Source of the DNA: Thioclava sp. GXIMD4216
GTDB taxonomy: Bacteria; Pseudomonadota; Alphaproteobacteria; Rhodobacterales; Rhodobacteraceae
Assembly: GCF_037949285.1 (NCBI RefSeq)
Contig: NZ_CP149926.1
Span: 599,501-663,500 of the forward strand
Length of the DNA: 64,000 bases
Direction of reading: 5' to 3'
Of this stretch, positions 17,876 through 26,083 are shown piece by piece. Within the stretch, counting starts at the first letter, position 1. The number at the start of each line of letters is the position of its first letter. The position numbers were made by a program, and so were the translations under genes. The notes below the pieces were generated by a model. The model was given only the letters and a program-made list of their open reading frames with translations, made no database searches and was not told the DNA's origin.

Positions 17876-18460
17876 TCAGAGCGCCTCCAGCAATCTGGCG
17901 TGGCGCGCGACAAAGGCTGTGCGTGTCTCGCGCGGGGGGCGTAGCTGGATTTCCAGCCGCGCCGCGAGATCGGCATCGACCCTGCCGAAGATCTTGTCGG
18001 CCTCTGTGGCGGAGAAACCTGCGATCCGTTCGGCCTCAAGGCGCGCCGAGACGATATCGGCGCGCTTGATCTGGCGTTTGAGCTGCTGGCTGATCTGTGC
18101 CGGTAATCCGAAGCGTAGATGGATCGCGGCCGTCAGGCGCGCATCCAGAACGCCATAATCCTGCCCGATGGCCGCCTTGACGGGGGAAATCATGTCGCCC
18201 AGCACATATTCGGGGGCATCATGCAGCAGCGCTGCCAAGCGCGATCTGGCTGTCGCTTTGGGATAGAGAAGGCCGAAGATTTCCTCGACCAGAATGGAGT
18301 GCTCGGCGACGGAATAGGCCCAGTCGCCGATGGTCTGCCCGTTCCAGCGCGCCACGAAAGATAGCCCGTGGGCGATATCCTCGATTTCGATATCCATAGG
18401 CGTCGGGTCCAGCAGATCCAGCCTGCGGCCAGACAGCATGCGTTGCCATGCGCGTTTCAT
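17876..18460 (-). CDS. HD-domain phosphohydrolase (YfbR-like)
   Basis: A 194-residue soluble protein with an HD-domain pattern: SVAEHSILVEEIF (first histidine), AALLHDAPEYVLGD (HD pair) and a later KRADIVSARLEAERI helix. YfbR-like proteins are 5'-nucleotidases acting on deoxynucleoside monophosphates; others of this family act on modified nucleotides, so the substrate is inferred. The ATG at 18460 overlaps the stop of the upstream glycosyltransferase gene by four bases (ATGA), showing an operon. The open frame extends further upstream but the ATGA start fits better. Confidence 0.75.
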   Translation of the reverse strand: MKRAWQRMLSGRRLDLLDPTPMDIEIEDIAHGLSFVARWNGQTIGDWAYSVAEHSILVEEIFGLLYPKATARSRLAALLHDAPEYVLGDMISPVKAAIGQDYGVLDARLTAAIHLRFGLPAQISQQLKRQIKRADIVSARLEAERIAGFSATEADKIFGRVDADLAARLEIQLRPPRETRTAFVARHARLLEAL

Positions 18461-19422
18461 TTGATCACCGTCAGATCGGTCGGGAAGCGGCCCAGATAGC
18501 GCCCGATGGCCTTTGACGAGAGGAGGTGCTTGATCAGCATCTTCCGCATCCTGACACCATCGGGGGGCAGTTGGGAGTGCGGGATATGGCAGTCCGGATG
18601 GTCGGGGAAATGCGCGCGGATGAAACGGCTGTAATGCAGACGGAAGCGGGGAGGGAATTGTCCGTCCGTGTCTTTCCAAGGTTTCGAATTGCCGATGAAA
18701 TGGATCACATGCGGGCCCTGTACGTCGCAAAAGAACCGCGCGGCCCAGCTATATTGCCAATTCCAGAACGGGCTTAGCTCGGCCCAGTTTCCTTGCAGCA
18801 CCGAATTATACAGGTTCTGGTCATGGCGGATCATGCGCGACGCTTCTTTGCGCCCGAGGTCCACGCATTTTTCCAGCAGGTTGCTGGCCATATAGTTATG
18901 GACATCCATAAGCAGGATGCCTGCATTGAAATAGGGGGCACTTGGCAGCCCGAGCCGTTTGAACTGCATCGCCCGCCGCGTGGGGGTGCGCCACTGGATG
19001 TTGTCCCGCACGGCGGCGAGCGGGCGGGGGCCCAGATCGCAGTCCATCAGGGCCGAGAAATCCCCGCTTTGCACGTAGATATCGGCATCCATGTAGAGAA
19101 TGCGGTCGTACTCCTCGCGGAGTGCTTGCGGCAGGGCGAGCCGGAGATACACGTCATGGCTTTTGCCTGCATCCAGTCGCAGCCCTTCGAACATCGTGCC
19201 TATATCCACCTTCAGAAGACGGATGTTCAGATGTGACAGGCTTTCGGGAAGGCGCACAGGGCGTTCGTTGAAGGCGATGCAGATGTCGAAATCATGGCGC
19301 GGTGTCGATTGCAGGATCTGCTCCGCGGCGAGGCTTGCATAGGGAAGGTAGCCCGTGTCGCAGCAGAAAATGATCGCCTTTCGATGGGCAGCGGGGCGGC
19401 TGGCATTTACCTTGATGGTCAT
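18457..19422 (-). CDS. Family 8 glycosyltransferase
   Basis: A 321-residue enzyme with GT8 features: ILYMDADIYV contains the DxD metal/UDP-sugar motif (about residues 109-117), preceded by the KSHDVYLRLALP segment and followed by the YFNAGILLMDV stretch and HFIGNSKPW near the C-terminus. GT8 enzymes use UDP-glucose or UDP-galactose with retention, often in lipopolysaccharide or surface-glycan assembly. No other glycan genes are adjacent. Translationally coupled to the HD hydrolase downstream. Confidence 0.85.
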   Translation of the reverse strand: MTIKVNASRPAAHRKAIIFCCDTGYLPYASLAAEQILQSTPRHDFDICIAFNERPVRLPESLSHLNIRLLKVDIGTMFEGLRLDAGKSHDVYLRLALPQALREEYDRILYMDADIYVQSGDFSALMDCDLGPRPLAAVRDNIQWRTPTRRAMQFKRLGLPSAPYFNAGILLMDVHNYMASNLLEKCVDLGRKEASRMIRHDQNLYNSVLQGNWAELSPFWNWQYSWAARFFCDVQGPHVIHFIGNSKPWKDTDGQFPPRFRLHYSRFIRAHFPDHPDCHIPHSQLPPDGVRMRKMLIKHLLSSKAIGRYLGRFPTDLTVIK

Positions 19423-19707
19423 AATTTCTCCCGCATGAAAGGTGACGCAAGCGTCTCTTAACCGATTCGAAATCTGTCAGGCGCAATTCTGGGGCGAGTG
19501 CTACGACCCGGCTTTGCACCACAAGATCGACGCGGATTTATCAGATTTAGGCGGCCTATGAAAAGGCTTGATCCAATACCGTTTACGGTCCTTGGCAGGG
19601 CGCTGTTATGCCTGCAGCCCCGTCAGATAAGCGCGAAATCGGTGAAACGGGAACAAAGGGCGGTCGGGGCGCGTTGAGGGATCGAACAGGACATAAGGAG
19701 GAACATC

Positions 19708-20259
19708 ATGCGCCTCGGCCCAAAGAAAGTTGCGACGATCACTGCTGTTACGGCCCTTGCGGTTGCGCTGCCGGTTACAGTTGCCATGTCAAAGGTGGAT
19801 AACTTTGACGGTTTTGAGATGGATGTTCCTGAAATCGGCCTTGCGGCGGCGCAGGCGGACCCTGTCGCCGCTCCGCAAACGGTTTCTTATGACGGAGATA
19901 TGGGGCGCCCGATGGACGAGCCGATGGGGCCGATCTATGGCAACGGCGATCTGTCGATGTTTGATGAAATCCAGCAGATCGGCGATGATCAGGCCACCAA
20001 TGTCCCTTATTGTGACAAACCGGCGGCCCTGACCCGGACGCTTGACCATGATTTCGCCGAGAAGAAACGGATGCAGCGCGAGATCGGGGACCACCGTTCG
20101 ATCGAGTTCTGGGCCTCGGATATCATGGGCACGTGGACGGCGGTCTATAACCGTGCGGATGGCGTTGCCTGTGTCCTGTCCTCCGGTATGGGCTGGGAGC
20201 GTGGTGATAGCCCTGTCGCAATGCTGGAAAACGCAGAAATCCTTCCCGTTAAGGGATAA
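19708..20259 (+). CDS. Exported protein of unknown function
   Basis: A 183-residue protein with a signal peptide (basic MRLGPKK, then a hydrophobic stretch to about residue 27). The mature part has an acidic, proline- and aspartate-rich section (about 30-85) and a C-terminal domain with two cysteines (in PYCDKP and VACVLSSG) and the segment EFWASDIMGTWTAVYNRADG. I do not recognise the family. A strong AAGGAGG ribosome site lies just before the ATG. The ahcY leader begins 16 bases after its stop; read-through into ahcY is possible. Confidence 0.7.
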   Translation: MRLGPKKVATITAVTALAVALPVTVAMSKVDNFDGFEMDVPEIGLAAAQADPVAAPQTVSYDGDMGRPMDEPMGPIYGNGDLSMFDEIQQIGDDQATNVPYCDKPAALTRTLDHDFAEKKRMQREIGDHRSIEFWASDIMGTWTAVYNRADGVACVLSSGMGWERGDSPVAMLENAEILPVKG

Positions 20260-20274
20260 GACACTACGTTAAAT

Positions 20275-20342
20275 GGCTCGTCAGAATTGCCCAGAACGCA
20301 GGGGGATGCTAGGTAATCCCCCAGCAAGGGTAAACGGGAGCC
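20275..20342 (+). promoter_or_regulatory. Candidate structured leader of ahcY
   Basis: Three nested helices can form in the 87 bases before ahcY: GGCTC (20275-20279) with GAGCC (20338-20342), TTGCCC (20287-20292) with GGGTAA (20328-20333), and GGGGGAT (20301-20307) with ATCCCCC (20316-20322) around an eight-base loop. The outer helix includes the GGGAG ribosome site of ahcY, so it could control translation. It does not match the SAH or SAM/SAH riboswitch patterns I know. Confidence 0.4.
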
Positions 20343-20346
20343 GAGC

Positions 20347-21732
20347 ATGGCTGATTACGTAATCAAAGACATCGCGCTTGCGGCTTACGGTCGCAAGGAA
20401 CTGGATATCGCCGAAACCGAGATGCCGGGGCTGATGGCCTGCCGCACCGAGTTCGGCGCATCCAAGCCTCTGGCCGGCGCGCGCATCGTTGGTTCGCTGC
20501 ATATGACGATTCAGACCGCTGTTCTCATCGAGACGCTGGTGGCGCTTGGGGCGGATGTGCGTTGGGCGTCGTGCAACATTTTCTCGACCCAAGATCACGC
20601 TGCCGCGGCGATTGCCGAAGCAGGTGTTCCGGTCTTTGCCGTGAAGGGCCAGTCGCTGGAAGAGCATTGGGATTATCTCGACCGTTCGTTCCAGTTCCCC
20701 GAGGGCGCGAATATGATCCTCGACGATGGCGGCGATGCCACCCTTTACGTTCTGCTGGGCGCACGTGCCGAAGCGGGCGAGGATATCATCCCCGTGCCGC
20801 AATCCGAAGAAGAGGCCGTGATCAAGGCGCAGATCAAGAAGCGCATGGAGCAAAGCCCCGGTTGGTTCACCAAGACCCGCGACGCGATCAAGGGCGTTTC
20901 GGAAGAGACCACCACCGGCGTGCACCGCCTCTATGATCTGCACAAGAAGGGCCAGCTGCCGTTCCCCGCGATCAATGTCAACGACTCCGTCACCAAGTCG
21001 AAATTCGACAACAAATACGGCTGTAAGGAATCGCTGGTCGACGGTATCCGCCGCGCGACCGACGTGATGATGGCCGGTAAGGTTGCGGTTGTCTGCGGTT
21101 ATGGCGATGTGGGTAAAGGCTCGGCGGCCTCGCTTCGCGGCGCAGGTGCCCGTGTGAAGGTCACCGAAGTCGACCCGATCTGCGCGCTTCAGGCGGCCAT
21201 GGATGGCTTTGAAGTCGTGCGTCTGGAAGATGTCATCTCGGATGTGGATATCGTCATCACCACCACCGGCAATAAGGACATTGTCCGCATCGAGCATATG
21301 CGCGAGATGAAGGATATGGCGATTCTTGGCAATATCGGTCACTTCGATAATGAGATTCAGGTCGCGGCGCTGAAGAACCACAAGTGGACCAACATCAAGG
21401 ATCAGGTGGATATGATCGAGATGCCCTCGGGCGCGCGCATCATTCTGCTGTCCGAAGGTCGTCTGCTGAACCTCGGCAATGCCACCGGTCACCCGTCCTT
21501 CGTGATGTCGGCCTCCTTCACCAATCAGGTGCTGGCGCAGATCGAACTCTGGACCAAGGGCGAAGATTACCAGCCGGGCGTCTACATCCTGCCCAAGGCA
21601 CTGGACGAGAAAGTGGCCCGCCTGCATCTGGACCGTATCGGTGTGAAACTGACCGAACTGCGCCCCGATCAGGCCGAATATATCGGCGTTACGGTCGAAG
21701 GCCCCTATAAGCCGGAACATTACCGCTACTGA
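20347..21732 (+). CDS. ahcY: S-adenosylhomocysteine hydrolase
   Basis: A 461-residue cytoplasmic NAD-dependent enzyme that splits S-adenosylhomocysteine into adenosine and homocysteine, relieving product inhibition of methyltransferases. Clear signatures: [15 protein letters not shown], the [11 protein letters not shown] segment, the NAD-binding [10 protein letters not shown] (about residues 250-260), and the C-terminal [14 protein letters not shown] ending KPEHYRY. Length is normal and no motif is missing. It has its own leader with predicted structure and a strong terminator, so it can be regulated alone. Confidence 0.97.
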   Translation: MADYVIKDIALAAYGRKELDIAETEMPGLMACRTEFGASKPLAGARIVGSLHMTIQTAVLIETLVALGADVRWASCNIFSTQDHAAAAIAEAGVPVFAVKGQSLEEHWDYLDRSFQFPEGANMILDDGGDATLYVLLGARAEAGEDIIPVPQSEEEAVIKAQIKKRMEQSPGWFTKTRDAIKGVSEETTTGVHRLYDLHKKGQLPFPAINVNDSVTKSKFDNKYGCKESLVDGIRRATDVMMAGKVAVVCGYGDVGKGSAASLRGAGARVKVTEVDPICALQAAMDGFEVVRLEDVISDVDIVITTTGNKDIVRIEHMREMKDMAILGNIGHFDNEIQVAALKNHKWTNIKDQVDMIEMPSGARIILLSEGRLLNLGNATGHPSFVMSASFTNQVLAQIELWTKGEDYQPGVYILPKALDEKVARLHLDRIGVKLTELRPDQAEYIGVTVEGPYKPEHYRY

Positions 21733-21754
21733 TTTGACGGTCATCCGTTCTGAT

Positions 21755-21787
21755 AAAGCCCCGGCCCGCGCCGGGGCTTTGTTTTTT
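21755..21787 (+). terminator. Rho-independent terminator of ahcY
   Basis: AAAGCCCCGGC pairs with GCCGGGGCTTT around a four-base loop, followed by GTTTTTT. Confidence 0.95.
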
Positions 21788-21902
21788 GCACAGGGTTTTC
21801 GTCAAAAGCATGGAAAGATGATCTTCGGGGGCGCGGCGCGGGGTTGACGCGGCGGGCGGCAAAAAGGATTGTGTGCCAAATTTCGTTAAAGGGGGCTTTT
21901 GT

Positions 21903-23402
21903 ATGGCTCGTATTACTGGGGTGGCCGTCACGGCGACCTGTCTGGCAATGATCGGGACGGCAGGGTTTGCAGATGTCACGGCGCAGGATGTCTGGACCAA
22001 TGTGCAGGATCTGTATCGCGGGATGGGGTTCGAGGTTTCGGCTCAATCCGTCACGCCGAATGGCAAGGGCCTGACCGTTCAGGGCGTGACGCTGACGCGC
22101 GAGGCACCGGGCAGCGACAAGGTGACATCCGCCAACAGTTTCACGGTCTCAAAGCTCGACTTTATCGAGATGGGCGACGGGCGTGTGCGTGTGGATATCG
22201 GCAAGGATATCAAAGGCGATAGCAAGACGGTGCTCGAGGGGAAGCCGGTTGTGACGGCGGCCTCCGATTTCCGCGTGAAGGGGGCCGATGTGGTGGCCTC
22301 GGGCGTGCCGCAGAATGTGCATTACGATCTGCGGATTGATGATCTGCAGATGGATCTCAAGCAGACCGTGCATCAGGACGAGGCCGATTTCCCGACCGTT
22401 GTGACCCTTGGCCTGACCGGTATGAAGGGCGATTTCAATAACGACCTGCGCGCGGGCACCAAGCAAAGCGGCACCTATCACATCGATCAGGGCACTCTGA
22501 ACGGGAAGGGCAGCGATCCGGCTGGCGGCAGCTTTGTCGTGGCTGGGGCGCTCAGCGATATTTCTACCGACATGTCCACGACCCTGCCGGAGGGCGTCAC
22601 GCTTGACGGCAAGATGGCCGCCTATAGCACCCCGGGCGTGGAAAGCCGCCTGTTCAGCAAGGTCGGCCCGATGTCGCTGAATTTCGATGCGCAATCGGAA
22701 GATGGCGACGCCAGCATCCAGTTCAAGGCGGAGCATGGCGATCAGAAAATCGACATGAAAGACGGCATGGTTTTCTACCATGCCAACGGCAATGCCATCA
22801 AAATGAACGTCAAGGCACCGAATATGCCGATCGAGGCTTCTTTCGCGCTTGATCATGCGCAAAGCGGTGCGGATTTCCCGATCGCGGCGGGCAAGGATCC
22901 CAAACCCTTCGGGCTGGATCTGGGCCTTTCCGGTCTGACGCTGAGCGATCAGGTCTGGACCATGCTCGACCCGCAAGGCAAGCTGCCGCACGATCCCGCC
23001 CATCTCGACCTCAAGCTGTCGGGCCATGCCCTGGTCAATCAGGACATCTTCTCGGAAGATTTCGCAACGCTTCCCGGCGCGCCGGGCGAGTTGCGGGATA
23101 TGAACCTCGATACCCTGCATCTGAATGCGGTCGGGGTGGATCTGCAAGGGAAAGGCGCGGTAACGTTTGACAGTGCGGCGGGGATTCCGTGGCCGGTGGG
23201 CAAAGTGCATCTGGCGCTGAGCGGGGCCAAGGGGCTGATGTCGAAACTGACCGATATGGGGCTTTTGCCGCAGGATCAGGCGATGTTTGCCCAGATGATC
23301 CTCGGGCTATATGCAAAACCAACCGGTGACGATGCGATGGAAACCGATCTGGAATTTACCGAAGACGGGCAAATTCTGGCAAATGGCCAGCGTATCCAGT
23401 AA
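21903..23402 (+). CDS. DUF2125-type exported protein
   Basis: A 499-residue protein with a short signal peptide (MARITGVAVTATCLAMIGTA, cut near residue 22). The body is a long run of beta-strand-like sequence (for example GLTVQGVTLTREAPGS and DFRVKGADVVASGVPQ) and lacks enzyme motifs. It resembles the DUF2125 proteins of alphaproteobacteria, probably periplasmic or envelope-associated, function unknown. The ATG at 21903 is preceded by AAAGGGGG at good distance; an earlier in-frame start at 21873 would spoil the signal peptide. Flanked by terminators, so it is its own unit. Confidence 0.75.
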   Translation: MARITGVAVTATCLAMIGTAGFADVTAQDVWTNVQDLYRGMGFEVSAQSVTPNGKGLTVQGVTLTREAPGSDKVTSANSFTVSKLDFIEMGDGRVRVDIGKDIKGDSKTVLEGKPVVTAASDFRVKGADVVASGVPQNVHYDLRIDDLQMDLKQTVHQDEADFPTVVTLGLTGMKGDFNNDLRAGTKQSGTYHIDQGTLNGKGSDPAGGSFVVAGALSDISTDMSTTLPEGVTLDGKMAAYSTPGVESRLFSKVGPMSLNFDAQSEDGDASIQFKAEHGDQKIDMKDGMVFYHANGNAIKMNVKAPNMPIEASFALDHAQSGADFPIAAGKDPKPFGLDLGLSGLTLSDQVWTMLDPQGKLPHDPAHLDLKLSGHALVNQDIFSEDFATLPGAPGELRDMNLDTLHLNAVGVDLQGKGAVTFDSAAGIPWPVGKVHLALSGAKGLMSKLTDMGLLPQDQAMFAQMILGLYAKPTGDDAMETDLEFTEDGQILANGQRIQ

Positions 23403-23425
23403 GAGCATGAGAAATCGTGTGAGTC

Positions 23426-23445
23426 GCCCGGTCCGTGCCGGGCGT
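23426..23445 (+). terminator. Hairpin between the DUF2125 gene and pmbA
   Basis: CGCCCGG pairs with CCGGGCG over a six-base loop, followed by TCTTG. The T run is weak, so termination may be partial. Confidence 0.55.
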
Positions 23446-23472
23446 CTTGCCATCTAGACCAAGGAGACCCCC

Positions 23473-24816
23473 ATGTCTGATCTCAGTGATCTGACCGCCC
23501 GACTGCTGGACGCTGCCAAGAAGGCAGGGGCGCAGAGCGCGGATGCGATGGCCGTCGATGGTACGGCGGTGTCGATTGACGTGCGGCAGGGGGCTCTGGA
23601 ACAGGCCGAACGCGCCGAAGGGGTCGAGATCGGTTTGCGGGTGCTGATTGGCGGGCGTCAGGCCTGCGTGTCGGCATCGGATATTTCCGACCGCACGATC
23701 AGTGACATGGCCGAGCGTGCGGTGACGATGGCGCGGATTGCGCCTGAAGACCCCTATGCGGGCCTTGCCGATCCGTCGCAGCTTGCCCGTGATTGGGATA
23801 TTGCGGCGCTCGAGCTGGAGGACCCCTCGGAGGATCCCACCGCGCAGGCTCTGGAAGAGGACGCCCTGCGTCTTGAGGCCGCGGCTCTGGCGGTGGAGGG
23901 GATCACCCAAGTGTCGGCCGCGTCTGCGTCCTTCACGCGCCAACGTGTTGAAATGGCCGCCAGCAACGGATTTAGCGGCGGGTATGCGCGTTCATCGCGG
24001 GGGCTGTCCGGTGTTGCGATCTCGGGCGAGGGCCTGACGATGGAACGCGATTATGCCGGAGAAAGCCGCATCTTTCAGGCCGATCTGCCTAGCCCCGAAG
24101 AGGTGGGGCGTCTGGCGGCAGAGCGGACCGTTGCACGGCAGAATCCGCGCCGCCCGAAAACCGGTGCCTATCCGGTTCTGATCGACGAGCGCGTGTCCTC
24201 GAGCCTGATCTCGCATCTGTTGTCGGCGGTGAATGGCAGCTCGATCTCGCGCGGGTCCTCGTGGCTGCGCGATGCAATGGGCGAGCAGGTTCTGCCGGAG
24301 ACGATGTCGATCATCGAAGACCCGCATCGCGTGCGGATTTCGCGCTCCCGTCCGTTCGATGCCGAGGGTCTGCCGACCCGTCGGAGGGTGATCGTGGAAA
24401 ACGGGGTTCTGAAAAGCTGGACGCTGGATCTGGCAACCGCGCGCAAGCTCGGGCTTGAGAGCACCGGCAATGCCTCGCGCGGTCTGTCTTCCGCGCCGGC
24501 CCCTGCGGCGGGGAATATCGCCTTGACCCAAGGGGATCTCAGCCGCGAGGCGCTGATGGCGCAGATGGGCACAGGCCTTCTGGTGACCTCGTTCATCGGT
24601 GCCACGATCAACCCTAACACCGGCGATTATTCGCGTGGGGTCAACGGGTTCTGGATCGAGAACGGGCAGATTGCCTATGCTGTTAATGAGTGCACGATTG
24701 CGGGCAACCTGCGTGATATGCTGCGCAGCATGATCGCGGCCAATGATGCGCGTGCGCATCTCAGCCATGTTGTTCCGTCGCTTCTGGTTGAGGGGTTAAC
24801 ACTTGCCGGTGAATGA
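23473..24816 (+). CDS. pmbA: PmbA/TldE subunit of the TldD/E metalloprotease
   Basis: A 447-residue cytoplasmic protein of the TldD/PmbA family. With TldD it forms a zinc protease that degrades unfolded peptides and matures some peptide products; PmbA is the partner without the zinc HExxxH site, and none is seen here. Family features are the N-terminal coil with AKKAGAQSADAMAVDG, the central VLIDERVSSSLISHLLSAV segment and the C-terminal SFIGATINPNTGDYSRGVNG. An AAGGAG ribosome site precedes the ATG. Its stop overlaps the start of the next gene by 14 bases. Confidence 0.92.
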   Translation: MSDLSDLTARLLDAAKKAGAQSADAMAVDGTAVSIDVRQGALEQAERAEGVEIGLRVLIGGRQACVSASDISDRTISDMAERAVTMARIAPEDPYAGLADPSQLARDWDIAALELEDPSEDPTAQALEEDALRLEAAALAVEGITQVSAASASFTRQRVEMAASNGFSGGYARSSRGLSGVAISGEGLTMERDYAGESRIFQADLPSPEEVGRLAAERTVARQNPRRPKTGAYPVLIDERVSSSLISHLLSAVNGSSISRGSSWLRDAMGEQVLPETMSIIEDPHRVRISRSRPFDAEGLPTRRRVIVENGVLKSWTLDLATARKLGLESTGNASRGLSSAPAPAAGNIALTQGDLSREALMAQMGTGLLVTSFIGATINPNTGDYSRGVNGFWIENGQIAYAVNECTIAGNLRDMLRSMIAANDARAHLSHVVPSLLVEGLTLAGE

Positions 24817-25591
24817 TTACATCGACGATCTGCAGCTTCTTGAGAAGGTCGCGCGCGAGGCGGGCGAACTGTCACTGCAATATTGGAAACAATCCCCCGA
24901 GGCGTGGAACAAGCCCGCCGATCAGAGCCCCGTCTCCGAGGCCGATCTGGCGGTGAACGACTTTCTGGAAAGCCATCTGCGCGGGGCGCGTCCTGCCTAT
25001 GGCTGGCTTTCGGAAGAAAGTGTGGATGGGGCTGAACGCCTTGAAAACGAACGTGTCTTCATCATCGACCCGATTGATGGAACCCGCGCGTTTCTGGGCG
25101 AGGATCCTGGGTTCGGGCAGTCTGTCGCGGTGGCCGAAAACGGGCGCGTGATCGCCGGTGTCGTGCACATGCCCGCGCTGGACCTGACCTATACCGCCAC
25201 GCTGGACGGGCCTGCGCTGCTGAATGGCGCACCGATCCAGCCCAGCAAGACCACGCAGATACGCGGCGCTACGGTGCTGACCTCGAAGCTGAGCGATGAT
25301 CCGGGGATCTGGCTGAACGGCTTTCCGGGCTACGAGCGCGCCTTCCGTCCCTCTATGGCGTGGCGGCTATGTCTGGTGGCCGAGGGGCGTTTTGACGCAA
25401 CGATCTCCATGCGCAAGTCCTGGGAATGGGATGTGGCGGCCGCCAGTCTGATCGCGGAGCGCGCGGGGGTGCGGGTGACCAACCGCCTTGGCGAACCTTT
25501 CGGCTTTAACCGTCCGGAATGTCAGGAAGACGGGCTGGTTGTGGCGCCGCCGGAATTGCATGCGGATTTCATGGCACAGCTTCGGAACTAG
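24803..25591 (+). CDS. CysQ-like 3'(2'),5'-bisphosphate nucleotidase / inositol-phosphatase family
   Basis: A 262-residue magnesium phosphatase. Motifs: the metal-binding DPIDGTRAF, the upstream glutamate region WLSEES, and WEWDVAAASLIAERAG near the C-terminus. These define the family that includes CysQ, which removes the 3' phosphate from PAP formed in sulfate assimilation, and inositol monophosphatase. The sequence is nearer CysQ in layout, but substrate is inferred. The TTG at 24803 lies 6 bases after an AGGGGT site; GTG at 24809 is an alternative. Overlap with pmbA shows co-translation. Confidence 0.8.
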   Translation: MPVNDYIDDLQLLEKVAREAGELSLQYWKQSPEAWNKPADQSPVSEADLAVNDFLESHLRGARPAYGWLSEESVDGAERLENERVFIIDPIDGTRAFLGEDPGFGQSVAVAENGRVIAGVVHMPALDLTYTATLDGPALLNGAPIQPSKTTQIRGATVLTSKLSDDPGIWLNGFPGYERAFRPSMAWRLCLVAEGRFDATISMRKSWEWDVAAASLIAERAGVRVTNRLGEPFGFNRPECQEDGLVVAPPELHADFMAQLRN

Positions 25592-25690
25592 GGCTCGATA
25601 AAACTTTAATCAAAGTCGCTAGTTACGAATTGCTAACGATTTCGCCCTAGCGTCCCACAAAGCAAGAATTGCGTTTGCGGGGCGAATCCC

Positions 25691-26083
25691 ATGATCAATT
25701 ACCGGCGGCTACTGGCTGTCTTTTTAATCGGTATCCTCGGGCTTGCGTCCGTGGTGTTGGCGGATGAGGCGCCGCTTTCTGCCTTGCGTGCGGATGTGAT
25801 GGCGGTCTGGAACGATCCTGCCCCTTCGGACGGCCTGCCGGAGATCCCCGAGCTGCCGGAGCTTGCCCAGCTTCCTGATGGGCGCGTGCTGCGTGCCGAT
25901 GCGCTTGTGGCCGAGACCCCGCCCGAGCCGCGGGTCAATACCTACCCGTTCTTCCAGAAAGGCACCGCAACGTCGTCGACCGGTGCGGGCAGTCTGTTTG
26001 CCGTTGCCCCGCCGACACTGGCCCCCATGACGGATGTCGCTGCCGAAAATGACGCGGCCTTCGCGCAGGAGGACGCACAGTGA
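25691..26083 (+). CDS. Small exported protein at the head of the flhA operon
   Basis: A 130-residue protein with a signal peptide or N-terminal anchor (MINYRRLLAVFLIGILGLAS, cut near VLA). The mature part is proline- and alanine-rich and low in complexity (LPEIPELPELAQLPDG), without known motifs. Its stop overlaps the GTG start of flhA by four bases (GTGA), so it belongs to the flagellar export operon and may be a flagellar accessory protein. I do not recognise a family. Confidence 0.65.
   Translation: MINYRRLLAVFLIGILGLASVVLADEAPLSALRADVMAVWNDPAPSDGLPEIPELPELAQLPDGRVLRADALVAETPPEPRVNTYPFFQKGTATSSTGAGSLFAVAPPTLAPMTDVAAENDAAFAQEDAQ

Noticed and set aside
20260..20346. Known SAH riboswitch before ahcY
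   Set aside because: The helices present do not fit the remembered consensus or its pseudoknot; kept only as an unassigned leader.
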